Assembly (NCBI GenBank): GCA_030272585.1
Contig: BSYQ01000001.1
Coordinates: 9,377,001 to 9,441,000, forward strand
Direction: 5' to 3'
DNA from: Bryopsis sp. KO-2023
Lineage: Eukaryota > Chlorophyta > Ulvophyceae > Bryopsidales > Bryopsidaceae
Length of the DNA stretch: 64,000 bases
Below are positions 30,644 to 42,789 of this stretch, in pieces. The notes under the pieces were generated by a model. The model was not told where the DNA came from. It did not search any database and saw only the letters and a program-made list of their open reading frames with translations. Numbering within the stretch: position 1 is the stretch's first letter; each line of letters begins with the position of its first letter. The translations under genes were made by a program, and so were the position numbers.

Positions 30644-33530
30644 ATGGCGACGGCGACGGCGGCGAGGACGCGGGCGCGCGTCGACCCGGCGGACGGGAGC
30701 CCGGCGTGAGTGCTTGCGCGGGTTCGAAAGTTGAGGAGACCTCCCCTGTTGCCCTTGTTCTTGTTGTCCCCCCCCCTTTGTATGTCCAGAGGCCCCTTGT
30801 TTTCATGTTTCAGGGAACTGCAGGCTGCCCTTTTTTCTTCCCTTCTGCCATGTGTACCCTTCATCTTTGTGGGTGGATGTATGTGCCCACCCAGAAAAAA
30901 ATAAAAATAAAATCACTCTCTGACACACAAATGCACAGCCCTTTCCTTCGACGTTTCCGCTTTCCAACTTCATCTCGGGATTGTGCAAGAAAGGAAATTT
31001 GAACCACTTCTTTCGGAAGGTTTTTTTTGGCCTACCAAGGCTCATCTATTATCACAGAATTTTTGAACAAGGAGGGCATAGAGATGGAATGGACTGAATG
31101 GGACTGTTTTTTTTTTTGTCTATCAAAATCGTGTAGGAGGTTGCTTCGGACGGAGAAGGAGCTCGAGAGGTGGGTGGATGAGAGGAGGGGGCAGTCGTCG
31201 AGGAAAGCATTCACAAGCAACATTTATTCAAGGATCATGGAGATATTAGGGCGGCTTCCGAGCAATCGGCGGGCCCAGCTCTACGACGTAAGGGAGAATG
31301 TGAGGATCCACATCGGGCACCTTGCTATCCAAGTGGCGGTGATCACGACAGAGGTAAGAAAAAAAAAATGAAATGAGGAAAAAAAAGGGGGGGGTTGAGG
31401 CAGAGGGTTTTTTTTTGTGTGACTCTTTCGATGGATAAAGAAACAATTATAAAAAACCCTCGCCCAAGAGCCCCAGCCTATCGATAGTAGGAATCTGAAT
31501 TGAACATCAGCCAAACTCTGACCATGAATTGGTCGAGGCATCGTGGGGCAGCTTGTGAGAGCCATGTTCAAGGGGGGAAAGTGTGTGAAGATTTAAAGAG
31601 CATTCGATCCATGTCCGGCCGATATTCTCCAACCGGGAGCAAGGGGGGTTGAGAGTATTACACCGCCAAAGACTGAAATGGATGTGTAGGAGTGGGATCG
31701 GCCTAGCAACAGTTGCCGGTTGATATGACGAGGCTGGAGAAAACACCACCTGGGTCAGAAAATATACGAGATGAAATCGAATCGGATGTTAACATGATGG
31801 AAGCGGATGGGGAATTGATGGATGGAAAAATCCCTGGTGCCAGACCTGTTGAGCAACCCGCCTGGAAGCCCGAGGAAGGGGGTAGAACGTTGGCTGCTAT
31901 GGCCATTTTTGTACAAGGTAAATTTCTTTGGATTGCTTTCTGGAAGAGTGGGCCGTCTTTGAAAAAAATCTGGCTGAGCTCCTTGGTGGAGACATGAAAA
32001 TATTAATAATATAGTATAATAATATATAATTGGTGGCAGCCCTGCAGTCAGGAGACAAGAATATGACTTGTCTTGGAAGGTCTAGAGTGGTAAGGTTAAC
32101 TTTACAGCATGGAAATAGCTTGGTTGTGTTGGTGCATGTGCCAGGTGGGAGCATTGTTTTTGACCAGCGGCTTGAATGGCATCTGTTTTCTCAGGTCTTT
32201 CTGAAAAAAACGGCAGTGGGTCAATCAGCGACGAGGCTGCAATGTTGACACCTCGTTGTGTGATAACGTATTCGTGCCTGACATGTTTTGTAGGACTTCA
32301 ATTTCAATCTTCCCCAGGAAACTGCCAAGAAAGTTCTGGTGTGGGGCATCTACGACATCACCCGGATTGCCCAAGGGGACAAGTTCGCCACAGGCCAGAT
32401 TGCACCAGATTGCATTAACAAACGCCGCTGCAGACCCTCTACAAGAACTTGTCGTGAAGATGGTGGATTCTGCAAACAGAGAGCTGGGCTCGATGACTGT
32501 CGAGTTCCACCTTGGAGGGGTCCAAACCATTATTCACAAAAAATTGTGCAAGCAATGCGCACCAAGGTGGTCTAGCGGAAGAATAGTTGTGGGTGTGCTT
32601 GTGGGGTAGGATCCCCTGTGTGAGCAATTATTGCAAGTAATCCGCTTTTTAGTTTTACCCGATTTTTCAAATATCTTTCAAGCCAATGAAATGCTGATAC
32701 TATGAGTCCTTGATGGAAGCTTGTCAAAACAAATCAGGAGCCTATCAAACTTCACTCTTGCATAACAAAGTACACCGAAGCGCTGGAATGTCGACGAAAC
32801 CATCCCAGTGTGTTTTCTTTTATCAGGAGAGAGGGGTGTGAAACTGAGGGGTGGAGCAGGGTCTATGTTGGGATTCGATCAATCATCTCTGGTGGTGGCT
32901 GTGAACGTGGGCCGAGGCATTGTGCTGGAGTCTGGCTATCGAAAATTTACTCTTGAAGAAGTCGTTAGAAGCCTGTGTGCGTTTTCCAACTCGACGAGGA
33001 CAAGTCTAATGGTGTGATTGGCTGCAAATCCGAAGGAACAAATCAACCTTTCTAATTCGAATTTTGCACCCATGCATCATCGTTTTGCTGTTGACTGTTT
33101 TTCTTTTATGCCCTTTCTCAGGCGGTTTTTCCTTTGCAAGGAGGCCGAATTTCTGTCTATTTATTTTATGTGAACGAAAGCTCAGTTGACGATGAAATGG
33201 AAAGGATGGATTCGATGAGGTCTTTGGGTGCATCCGGTTGTCTGATAGACATTGACAAAGCAAATATGCTGGTTTTTAACACAGGTGTACGAAAGCAAGC
33301 GACGGCCACCGATGTGGTCGTTTTCCCACAAGTGTCTGCTCATCACGGATTGAAAACAATTCAGCCTGAAAAGCACAGGCCATCGCAACTCTGATAATCT
33401 TCCTGATATTCTTTCGCCCCCTGGTTGGGAATGCGTGGGGCCATGGGAAGTCAAAGTCACCGGACGTGTCGATTCAGAAGTGTGGTGTTATGCCACCAAT
33501 TTCAAGCTGATGAAATACCCCCCCCCCCCT
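30644..33530 (+). CDS. Multi-exon gene with a dysferlin-domain-like segment, possibly decayed
   Basis: Supported exons: 30644-30705 (ATGGCGACG start, donor GC|GTGAGT), 31137-31353, 31707-31917, about 32040-32195, about 32295-32560, 32827-33011, 33122-33284 and 33379 onwards. Most join in phase. The second exon is clearly coding (FTSNIYSRIMEILGRLPSNR, AQLYDVRENVRIHIGHLAI). The last includes PPGWECVGPWEVKV and WCYATNF, then in a shifted frame STRRRKWFRRKEE, which together resemble a dysferlin (DysF) domain. Two defects appear: a frame change near 32380, and another at the 12-C run (33518-33529) inside the DysF-like part. It is either a decaying gene or affected by sequence error. I do not recognise the protein as a whole. 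Confidence 0.4.
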
Positions 33531-33639
33531 CGAAAAAGCAAGGACTGATGGATTCCACCAGAAGAAGGAAATGGTTTCGTCGAAAGGAAGAAATCTGTGG
33601 ATAGGCCTGAGTTTGTTGAGCTAAGGTAAACACAGAGAT

Positions 33640-34451
33640 GAACCCTGCCCGATTAACGATCCAGAAGGCACATGCTGACATGGGAAGAAGGTTGACAAGG
33701 CTGGAAAAAATTTCTTTTGGGAAGCGTTGGGTCAATCTGAGAGGAGAGCATTGTTCCGTGAGAACACCAGTGGATGCCAGACCTTTTGACTTCAACAGGT
33801 GTTTTCGAACTGTGAGAAAAAGAGGTTCAGTGTGTGCATGTCTCTTTTTTTTTTTTTTTTTGAGCGCAGTCTCAATGCAGTGGGCCTGTCAAAACCCTTC
33901 GTGTTGATATTTGTAATTTTACGTGGATGGTGGTGAATGCCAACGATAGCGCAGTCTTTCTTACTTCACCTGAAAAGAATATATTTTGAATAGGAGACAG
34001 AGATGGGAGCGGTGCGGAAGACCATGTTGGTTTCGGCATGAGCAAATCGATCTTCGGTCTATGACCTACGCATGTCCGGCATGCCAGCCCTCTGCAATTT
34101 CCTGCACTGATGCAAGGGCTGTCCACCCTGCCGGCTGCTCAGAATCTCATGCCTCCTCCTTCAGCAAATCAAGGTGCACATTTGTTTTGGGCAAAGCATT
34201 CAGCCCAGTCTGATTGAACCTTCCCCCAACCCGTGCGTGATGATTGTGCCTTGTGGCAGCCCACTCATCCCATCAGTCAACCCCCAACTGAAAACATTCA
34301 GAACTTTGGGGGAGGAGGTAGTGGAGTAGATTTCATGGGTAGGATGCAGGTTGTTGGACACAGATCTCAGCTGGGTGAAACTGGTGGGGAAATGTCTGGT
34401 GGAATGCGAGGATTGGGATATAAGTCCAGGGCTGGTTTGTCTGACAATTAG
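33640..34451 (+). CDS. Coding-like exons, possible 3' part of the preceding gene
   Basis: Three stretches look coding on the plus strand: 33640-33799 (MNPARLTIQKAHADM, then TPVDARPFDF, donor CAACAG|GTG), about 34080-34171 (PLQFPALMQGLSTLP, then PPPSANQ|GTGCAC) and 34260-34451 (PTHPISQPPTENIQNFGGGG to a stop after YKSRAGLSDN). The last is Gly- and Ser-rich and ends a gene. Connections between them are not secure, and I assign no function. They may continue the dysferlin-like gene or be the tail of another. Confidence 0.3.
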
Positions 34452-34748
34452 AGTCAAGACTTCGACACCATGTAGGCTGTTGCCCCCCCTTTCACCCTCC
34501 TCTAGCCAGCTGCCCAAGTGTGCTCTCTCGTTGTTGATCCAGTCTTTCTTTTCCCCTCCCCAACCTCTTTCTCATTTTTTTTTTCCTGTTTGCACTCTTT
34601 CCTTAGTACCATTTCATCTCACCCTTTGGTTCAAAGTCACATTTGAGCTTTCCTTCGATCGTCACATTGATCGGCAGCGACTTAAATATCAAATAGTCAA
34701 AACGCACATACCGACATAAATATAAATATATGTAAATATGTTTTTCTT

Positions 34749-35470
34749 CGTAGGAGGACTGGCCACCAGTACAAAGATTAAATTCACTGATTCACAATAC
34801 TCTAGTGTTTTTGCAGGATGGTCAGGAGACCTGGGAATGGCAGCAAAGCAAGAGGCTGAAAACAGTGTAGCCAAGCCGGGGAACACCCGGTGTTGTGAAA
34901 GACCGGAGGAAAACTTGCTTCGTGAGCAGCTTGATACTCTCCATGAAGAAAAATGATGTGAAAGACCACGTTCCTAGTGTAGGAGAGGTACTTTGAGAAA
35001 GCCTCCGGAAAAATTCAAGATCAATCGATGTGCGATTGTCTATTTCAACTCTTTTTTCCTTTTATTTCTCCTCTGTAAAAAACTGAAAAAGAATAATCTC
35101 CACAGGTCACGAGCATCTACAGAGGGACTAATGCTGAAGGAAAAATCAATTCTTGGGCATTCGGACAATTCGAGTCGGTGGAGGCGATGCGGCAAGCTGG
35201 CAGAGAACTCAACGGTTCGGATGTGACCTGAGAGTGGAGCTGGCATCTATGAAGGACAGAAACGATTTTAGGAGCCCAAAAAACCCCGTCGATAGGTGTT
35301 GGCTTTGCTTAGGGTCGGATGCCTCTGACAAGGGGCGGGTCGGAAGCGTGGGTTCAGAATGCTACATTGCGATGGACAAGGGACCGATTTTCCGTGATCA
35401 ATTTTGATAATTCCAACGAGCCACCGCTGCAACACTTTGCACATGCCTCAAGGGTAGACTGCATGATGAG
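34749..35470 (+). pseudogene. CWF19L1/CwfJ-like gene relic with frameshifts
   Basis: An exon ending KDHVPSVGE|GTACTT joins in phase 0 to VTSIYRGTNAEGKINSWAFG (from 35106), ending GRELNGSDVT. In a shifted frame immediately after comes RCWLCLGSDAS, then VGSECYIAMDKGPIF, a close match to the start of the CwfJ C-terminal domain 1 with its CxxC and Y(I/L)A(M/L)xKGP. The expected continuation, an HxLIxPxxH block, appears one nucleotide out of frame as ILIIPTSH. Two frame breaks within 250 nt suggest a pseudogene, or local sequencing error. Intact CWF19-like proteins act in late splicing, including intron-lariat debranching. I do not see the C-terminal domain 2 downstream. Confidence 0.5.
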
Positions 35471-35974
35471 CTCTTTTTTGTTAGCCATCCAGCTTTCCTT
35501 AAAAAAAGTATATATGTATGTACAAAAATGAACTTAGCATTCCTTGCATCAGGACAATCCCAGAAGTGGACTCCAAATCTGTTGATTTTCTTGTTTTTTT
35601 TTTTCGGGTTGCCTCATTTACACATGTATAAAAGGCTCATAGGTGTTCCGTCAGGAATGAGCAGCAGACTTCGTTTGCTTTTCGTATGTCTGTGTGCGCC
35701 TTTTTTTTCTTTTGCGGAGGGCTCCTATTGACTTAAATTGAATTTGAACAAATGGGGAACCGTCAATTGTTCTTCCACTGCGTCTTGGGGCTCCTCCACA
35801 TCAAGATCAATTTTGCCCACATTATTACCTGTGTGTATTTTTCTGGTATCAAAACCTTCATTCCTGATCTCCTGGCATCTGGACTCATGAATGACCGTAG
35901 ACTTCTGTAGGATTCACACCAGGTGGTTTTTTGACATGCCTTGATAGACTTTGAAAGACCTTTATGAATATGTG

Positions 35975-36122
35975 CCAGGTTCATGCATTGGACCTGATGT
36001 GCGTGAAAACCAAACATGGAGAAGTTATGGAGAGGGAGGAAGTGCATGATTTGGTGGGGGATGAAGAAGATTTTATGGCGCTCATGCCTGATGGAACCAT
36101 ATTAGTTCGACCAGTAGCACGG
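35975..36122 (+). other. Isolated coding-like exon
   Basis: The stretch reads CVKTKHGEVMEREEVHDLVG and then FMALMPDGTILVRPVAR, ending at a good donor (ACG|GTAAGG). No family is recognised and no neighbouring exon joins clearly. It could be an exon of a gene whose remainder is degraded or lies in frames I cannot connect. Confidence 0.3.
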
Positions 36123-38090
36123 TAAGGAGTTGTTAAATCATCGTGTACCTCCCCACCCCTTCCTGGAGGCCGGGATGGTTTTGATATTTATCACTTCTGT
36201 GGAGAGTGGAAGAGAGAGCTATGAGGAAGAGAACGGCGATGCAATCTCTGGCATTGGCCCATGAGACAGTGGGCCTGTGTTTCTTTCCAGCAATTTCAGG
36301 GATGGGGGTTTCTAGCATGAAGGATTGTTGTCATCCAGGATGGATAGTTTGCCTGTCACATTCATGAGAGACATGCTGTCATTGTCGGAATACCCGAGAG
36401 AACGAATTGAAAATTTATGGGAGAAGAGAGATTATTTGAGTCTGAGTATTCGGGGGCATTGGGGGGGCTGATGGAACTGTAAATGACCTGTAACCTGTGC
36501 AACTGTAAATGATGGCTGGGTGATTTCAGGGGCGTCCACGAATGGTGCACTGCTGAACAGCAGCACGTAGACAAGGCTGAGGAAAAGGGGTGCAGATTAT
36601 GATTTATGAGAAGTTTATGATCATTCGCAAGTCTCACCGCTGGTTGCGCACTAAAATGTATTGATGTTGTTCCAAGGGGGTATATTCAAAGCAGATGACT
36701 TCCCGTTCGAGCAGGAGACTTCCAGCTATTGCTAATTTGGCAATGGCAATTATTGTCTTAATTTTCTGACGAAGAAGAGACCAGGTGAGCTGAGCCCAAA
36801 ACTTCGTGAGCACTGCTACCACATCCCCCTCATTCCACTTTGCTCAAGATTTGAGGATGTACTACCTCCACACTATACCTTCACATGTCCAAATAATTAT
36901 TTGTGGATATCTATTTTTGATTAAGGTCAATCGGCTGCACCGGATGGTCAGGACGCACCACAAACAATGGATTCGCATACCGACATTTAGGCATTGGCGA
37001 GAATCAGTGTCGGCAAATTACAGATAATTTTTTTTGCTTTTTTTTGGAGGGGGGGGGGGGGGCACATGTGCACAACGTATATGTGGATTTCTGGATTGTG
37101 CAATAAGGGTGGAAGATCAGTGGTCAGGAGGCGATGTGAGACATTTGTCAAGGCGTGGTGGATTGCTTTTGTTTATCTTCGAGATATGCAGCAACTTTGT
37201 TTATCTTCGAGATATGCAGCACTTCAGTCTTGATTCAACAGTGATCAACAAACCCGATTCTGTGAGGCCTCGCATCTGGTGGTCATTGTCATGTACTTGA
37301 TCCAGCCAATGCCAGTGTTAAGAGTCGTGTCAAAGAATACAATCCCTCTTTGCTTAGGACATTGTCATCCACTACGAAGGTTATTTCTATTTTCAGCATG
37401 CTGGGCAAAAACAAACATAACTCCTCTCTCACAATTAAAAAACTTGGTGAACCAAAGAAGTCTGTTTTTTGTCCACGGTTGTTTTTGCGTTGCATCAGAT
37501 TCCGATGCAACTTCTTTCCATCCAATCCTGTCCCCTTCCTCAGCACCTCTGTGCAATGACTTCAATATTTATGATTCCTATCAAAGTCAACAATCCAAAA
37601 CGACGCAGCGATAAATTGTTTTCTTCTCTTTCACAATTTTCCTTGCTGCCTGTGTTTTTGGAGCGGTGCAGAACGCACCGCATGCCAACAGTTGCCTCCT
37701 GGTTGTGGCATCATGGTGCAAACACCTGCAGCCGCTGCCTTTCTTGTTGTTCCAGCGTCCCTTCTGCCTTTTGAAAGCAAAGTTGCCGCTGTCGGACACA
37801 GGAACTCTGTTTCAAACTCAAACAAGTGTAGTGTGTGTCGATTGATGGGAGACGTATTCTATTGCTTTTCTCGGTTTCAGTTGGAAATGTATTTTGGAAT
37901 TGCCTCCATGGTTTGTAAGATTTATATGTGTACGAAGAGCAACACAACTGCACAGAGGTGGGGTTCAGAATTGTCGAGTATTCGTGTTGGGAAATCACAA
38001 ATACACAACAATTCGATACGAATGCACGTGCCAGCACAGTCAAATCGATTGTGATTGAAGAACTCAATTTGGTATTTGTGGGACGATGTT
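36123..38090. other. Low-coding stretch with short repeats
   Basis: No convincing gene. A 22-nt segment (TTTATCTTCGAGATATGCAG core) is duplicated at about 37169 and 37198, and a 14-G run lies at 37049-37062. A plus-strand frame near 37690-37825 (VQTPAAAAFLVVPASLLPF) may be an exon, but I cannot support it. Confidence 0.4.
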
Positions 38091-38246
38091 TTGTGTGCAG
38101 TCAATATCAATGTTGCGCATCTTCTTGTTCCCATTGGCAAGTGCCCAACCTTGGATTTCATCCTAGGTATCCTTCGTGCTGGTATGGTAGTGGTAAATGT
38201 AAACCCCCCATACACACCCTATCGAATGGACAAAGAGAGAAAGTGA
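38091..38246 (+). pseudogene. Acyl-CoA synthetase (AMP-binding enzyme) fragment
   Basis: The plus-strand frame reads AHLLVPIGKCPTLDFILG and then ILRAGMVVVNVNPPYTPYRM, a good match to the conserved GILRAGxxVVNxNPLYTPxE segment of FadD/ACSL-type enzymes. The adenylation P-loop and the rest of the roughly 550-residue protein are not found nearby, and the frame closes after RMDKERK. It is therefore a single-exon relic or an isolated exon. Confidence 0.45.
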
Positions 38247-38287
38247 GCTTGTCTGCTTGGCCTTTACCTCGAACTGATGGGGCCAGG

Positions 38288-38379
38288 CAAAAAAGAGGCA
38301 CCTGCTGTGTGCTCTATGCCCTCTGTCTACCTGCAAAAAAGAGGCACCTGCTGTGTGCTCTATGCCCTCTGTCTACCTG
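38288..38379. repeat. 45-bp tandem duplication
   Basis: CAAAAAAGAGGCACCTGCTG followed by TGTGCTCTATGCCCTCTGTCTACCTG occurs twice head to tail with an exact period. The second copy is followed by unrelated sequence. Confidence 0.85.
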
Positions 38380-38790
38380 ACTGTGGGATAGACAGAGACT
38401 TGCCGTGTGTTTGTAACCGACAACCCCGGCTGCTTGTAGAAGTGGTATCGCGGGGATATATCATAGTTTAGCTCACAGAGGAAAAAAACCAGCACACGCA
38501 GGCACGCTGGTTTTCTTCATTTTTTGGCATCGAGTAAAGCACTCACACAGAATATATATGTTTACGTATTAGAGATCACCAGACTCCTCAGCCACCTCCT
38601 CCACCACCAGCCGCCGCCTCCTTTGCCACTTCTCAAACCACCGCCTCCAGCCGCCTCCCCAATCAAGCACCGACATGCGAAAGAAGTGTCCAAATACCCC
38701 CGAGGTCGATCGTGGGTTAATTACTGTCACGGAAGGGAGTGCCGCAGCACAATCTTTGCCATCGTGCTATTCTTTTTTTTTTCCTCACAG

Positions 38791-39295
38791 CAGCTCAGGC
38801 GAACTGGGTCGAAAGTCAGCCTCAAGAAGAACGACGAAAGAAACACAAGTGGCTCGAAACGCAAGTTATGTTGGCTGTGTGTCTGCACTTGCCAATTGAC
38901 CCAGCACCCGCCCCTCTCAGAGATCGATTAATGGAGGAAAGGTAGAAACAGTGGGGTTTTCTAGGCAGGATAGATGCGCAACACGATGGTGATGATGGAA
39001 CTGGGTGGATTAAGGATTTCATCGTAACGCCAGAAAGGTGTGCCATGTGTTCAGGTGAGAGAAGCCCCACCAAAAGATTCGACACCACAAAACCTTTCAG
39101 CCCACCACACCAAGTCGCGCTTGGACGACCCATTTCTTACAGTGAAGCGATCATTACACGACAAGCTGCACGGCACTGCAGTGGGATTCAAGCTGCTGGA
39201 AATACAGCGCCAGCGTCAACACCAATCAGTGATGATTAGAGGAATTCAGGGGATGGCAAAAACAGACCCAATTATACGTAGGATGGGGAACGCAT
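38791..39295 (+). other. Two coding-like exons, unassigned
   Basis: The first (about 38791-38943) follows a CACAG acceptor and reads QPQEERRKKHKWLETQVMLA, then LPIDPAPAPLRDRL. The same frame continues past a TAG into DGTGWIKDFIVTPER. The second (about 39055-39295) reads LDDPFLTVKRSLHDKLHGTA, then VGFKLLEIQRQRQHQ. Upstream, at 38580-38660, is a Pro-rich frame. These look coding, but with an in-frame stop between them. A decayed gene is likely. No family is recognised. Confidence 0.3.
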
Positions 39296-39299
39296 GACG

Positions 39300-41297
39300 A
39301 GGGATAAAGTGGCTGGTGATGGTGGATCATCTCAGGGGAATGGTGGACCAAATCGCACGGAATTACAAGGGAAATCGTTCTCGCAAGCCAGAGAGAAAAC
39401 ACCCAGACTACGTAGGTATACCTAGAACTCTCAGTCTCGTACAACCAGACTATTAACTGAACCTGTGCCCGCCATGACCCTACAACGAGTGGTGGGCAGA
39501 GTTTTTGACTTCCTCGTTGTTCCTGTTGGATGCCCACCGATGTTTTCCTCCAAACGAGCCTGACATGAGACTGTGTCTACCACTGGTGCAGGCAGAGCCT
39601 GTCCATCCTACCAGAACCATGCATAATTGTTTGTGCACAATAAGCAGGTCGACCATTGCGCTATCTTTTACCCCAACCAACTGTAAGGTAAGAATGAAGC
39701 AAATCATCCCACACCTAACTCTTCTTCAAAATTTTGTCAGCAAAAATCTAGCTGGATCCACCAACATGCACACATGGCATGAGAATGGCCGCCAAGGGTC
39801 AAATTAATTCTTGGGACCTTCAGGCCAAGATATCAGTTAGCATTCCTTAGGTTGCCTGTTTACCATTTAAGTGAGTGATACAGGTCATCGCTCTGATCGT
39901 TTCCACAGTCCGTGAAAAAGATGAACTGCCCTTTGTTTAAGATACACTGTGATGAAAATGAGAATCGCAGCTGCATGAGAGCTAAAAAGTGGGAGGACTG
40001 TTTTTTTTTCTAATCTGCAAAAAAAAAGAAGCTCACCATGGGCCACAATGATCCAACGAGAATTTTCCTCTTGCAAATGGGTTTATGATATTTCCTCCTA
40101 ATTTCTCAGAGTCTGTGGAAAAAACAAAGCACACAAAATTAAGATGCTCCCAGTGCTGGAGGTGGAAATCAGAATCAAGTGAGTTCCTCTGTTTTGACGA
40201 TTCACCTCAGGACGTTTGGACAATCTCACAACGAACGTACCGACCCAGCGAAACTCCCCCACTGCTGTCGACGTATCTAAAAGAGTAGACGTCGTCCAAG
40301 GAATTTATTCCCTCGTTATCGACCTTTGGCGAGTCGGCCGTCGGTATTTCTTTGTGGTTCACTTCTCCCAGCCCCACCAAAGCTTAACACTCGGAGAGAA
40401 CGGCAGCCCTCCGTCGTCCTGGGACCGCGTCCCCGACTTACCCCCTTTTCGCTTGAAATAAACCACATTGACCACAAGGCACGAGAGTTGCAAGGCGTTC
40501 AAGATTGATATGATACGACGACTGGGGCTGCAAGCGATGCACTTGCGTGCAAGAGGGGCTGCAACTGGTGCACTTGCACGCACTGAATGTTTTTGCGATG
40601 CACCCGAATTATCCACCAGCAAAGAGCTATGAATTCAAAAGGCTGAACCAGGAGTCGAAAAAAACCCAAGCAACCCAAGCACACTTTGGCATCCTGGTTG
40701 CTTCCAAGCACGACCTGGTGAGGTCGGCTGCCGGAAACCGAAGCGCCATTTTTTTCCTGTTATGCGTCGCACGGCAGGGGGGATCATCCTGACGCAGTTT
40801 CGGCCACGACTTCGCCGTTACAGGATGGACCCCGACCCACTCTGTCGCGCGTCGGGAGAAACTGCGGAGCGGAAAAGCCGCGCCTCTCTTCGGGTGGCGT
40901 CGCCCGTCGGGTTGCCAGATTCTTGTGAAAAGACTCGAATCGAGAGTGAGTCCGACGCTCACGCGTTGATGATGCGATCAACGGCGGGTGTTAACATCGT
41001 TCCAGACCAGCGTTAACCACCCCATTTTACCCCAAAAATAGCGCGCCTCGTACCAGCCATCATTCCGTCACGCAGATACCCAGTCACGGAGCAACCATCT
41101 GTGGTACCATCATCGTTTGGTGTTGCAATCGACGAGACAGGGAACCATAAAAAGAGTGTCGACGCCGGAGTCGGGTTTCGTCGACGGAGCCAGACGTCGC
41201 CACAGACAGGGGCGGCAGTGTAGCCGAGAGACCAGGGCGGAGCGTCCAGCGCAGCTGCGGGGACAAACGCTCATGTCCCGTCCACGTCGTATCGTTA
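39300..41297. other. No gene supported
   Basis: Only short frames without motif. From about 40780 the base composition becomes GC-rich with many CG dinucleotides, which may mark the promoter and 5' UTR of the candidate gene starting at 41298. Confidence 0.4.
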
Positions 41298-42038
41298 ATG
41301 GTCCTCAGCGTGTGGTGTGGTGTGTGTGTGTGTGTGTTGCAGGTAGGAGACCGTTCTCCCGATGTCCGGTCGTGTCCTGGTGCAAGCCCGAGTGCCTTCA
41401 TGGTGAGCAGCGACGATTCCAGGGTGAGTAGACCCCCAGGAGGGCCTCCTTTGTTCATGTACCTCACTCCTTCCCCTAACCCTTTACAAGAGGTTGTAAA
41501 TGTATCCTCCTGGGAGAGCCCATTCCGTTGTGGTTGCCTTGTGGAGATGCTGCCGCTTGGTGTTGAAATTCTGTGTGATAGATTGCAGGAGAGCTGCTCA
41601 ATCCTGTGATTGTAACTCGTGACTTGGTGGGAGGTTCCTCCCTCCAGCTTCCCAGATATCGCTTTGTGTAACTGGTCTGATGTTGCTGATGTCGAGGTAC
41701 AGGGTATGTACTCTGTCGCTTTTGTTATCCTAACTTCATCCTGTTGTTTCGTGATATATTTTGTCCTACTGCCAATTTTTCTTGTCCTTGTACACTGCAT
41801 GTTCTTGAGGATTGGTCATTTATCACAGAGATAATCCCTGTGACATTTTGTTAAGAAGGTTAACACTTTTTGCAGATTGAAGTTAAGGCAATGTTGGGTA
41901 TCCCACAAGAAGATTCGACGGTACACATTATTCGGAGCTATCATACCCTGAGTAGCCCACCAAGAAAAATTGCTTTGGGCCCATTCGACATCGAGGTGGA
42001 GGCTGCTGGAGATAATGCCATCATGGATAGGTGGTGAC
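41298..42038 (+). CDS. Small three-exon candidate gene, unrecognised
   Basis: ATG at 41298, donor AGC|GTGTGG; exon 2 at 41343-41423 (VGDRSPDVRSCPGASPSAFM, donor AGG|GTGAG), preceded by a (TG)n-rich acceptor; exon 3 from 41877 (IEVKAMLGIPQEDSTVHIIR, then PPRKIALGPFDIEVEAAGD) to the TGA at 42038. All joins are phase 0 and give about 85 residues. Exon 3 looks genuinely coding. The start is uncertain because the first exon would hold only four codons. I assign no function. Confidence 0.35.
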
Positions 42039-42330
42039 GGGTAAGATCCTACTGCATTATCATTTAGTGTCTGCTATGCCCGGTAACTCAGCAAGCTGGA
42101 TTTGAGAAACGCCCAGAGAATGCTGATTAGTTGCTGGGTGTGTCATGGTCCTTTCTGAAATTTGTAATTTTGCTTATAGTTTCTGTTATTTCCTCTTTCC
42201 ATTTTATTTTTCTGTGTTTTATAAGATTCACTACAATCATTGTAGTATTTTTAGGCTATTGAATAGCCTTTGGAAATTTTCAAACCGGGTAGAGTTAAAC
42301 TGAACCTTTGGTCTGGGAAAATTGTACTCA

Positions 42331-42673
42331 GGTGTCTGCTGTGCTCACGGTCACTCTCACATCAAAGAGTGAGCACAATGAGATTATCAAACAAAATATG
42401 GTCCTTGGGCGTTGGTTTGAAGATAGTGGGGAAAGAAATGACACCATCACAATGAGGTCTTTGAAGTGGGAAATGAAGCAACGTAAAAGCGGAAGGGGAT
42501 TTGAGCATTCTTGTTTTTTAATAGATGTACGGGCAATACGAAAACAAGTGTTAATTGTGAAGGATTACAAAAAAACTGAGTTTTCTGATGGTTCAGCTTG
42601 GATTAGGGGGATCAAGAAATCTGAAAGAAGATTTTACTTGAACGATCTTGTAGAAGTGTGTGATTGGGCTTGA
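42331..42673 (+). other. Coding-like segment, unassigned
   Basis: After a CTCAG acceptor the frame reads VSAVLTVTLTSKSEHNEIIK, then MVLGRWFEDSGER, and stays open to a TGA at 42673 (ending YLNDLVEVCDWA). It could be the last exon of the preceding candidate gene, but the join is not in phase with the exon I call there. Confidence 0.3.
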
Positions 42674-42789
42674 ATATATTTTGGGGATTGCAACTCACAG
42701 AAAGATGCTTGTATTGATTGTATTATATGGATTCTTGTGTAAGATTCTCTCTCCAAAATGTCTGTGTTACTGTTGCAGCCCCTGTAACA

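Noticed and set aside
30298-31002. 234-codon plus-strand ORF
   Set aside because: It runs across the end of the right terminal repeat into the promoter and first intron of the next gene, so it is a chance frame in GC-rich DNA.
38288-38379. Possible CRISPR-like direct repeats
   Set aside because: Only two head-to-tail 45-nt copies without spacers, in a eukaryotic context; no CRISPR array or cas gene is present anywhere in the window.
41084-41800. 238-codon minus-strand ORF
   Set aside because: Opposite the better supported exons at 41298-41423. Its translation includes a Thr-His run from a (CA)n repeat and no motif.
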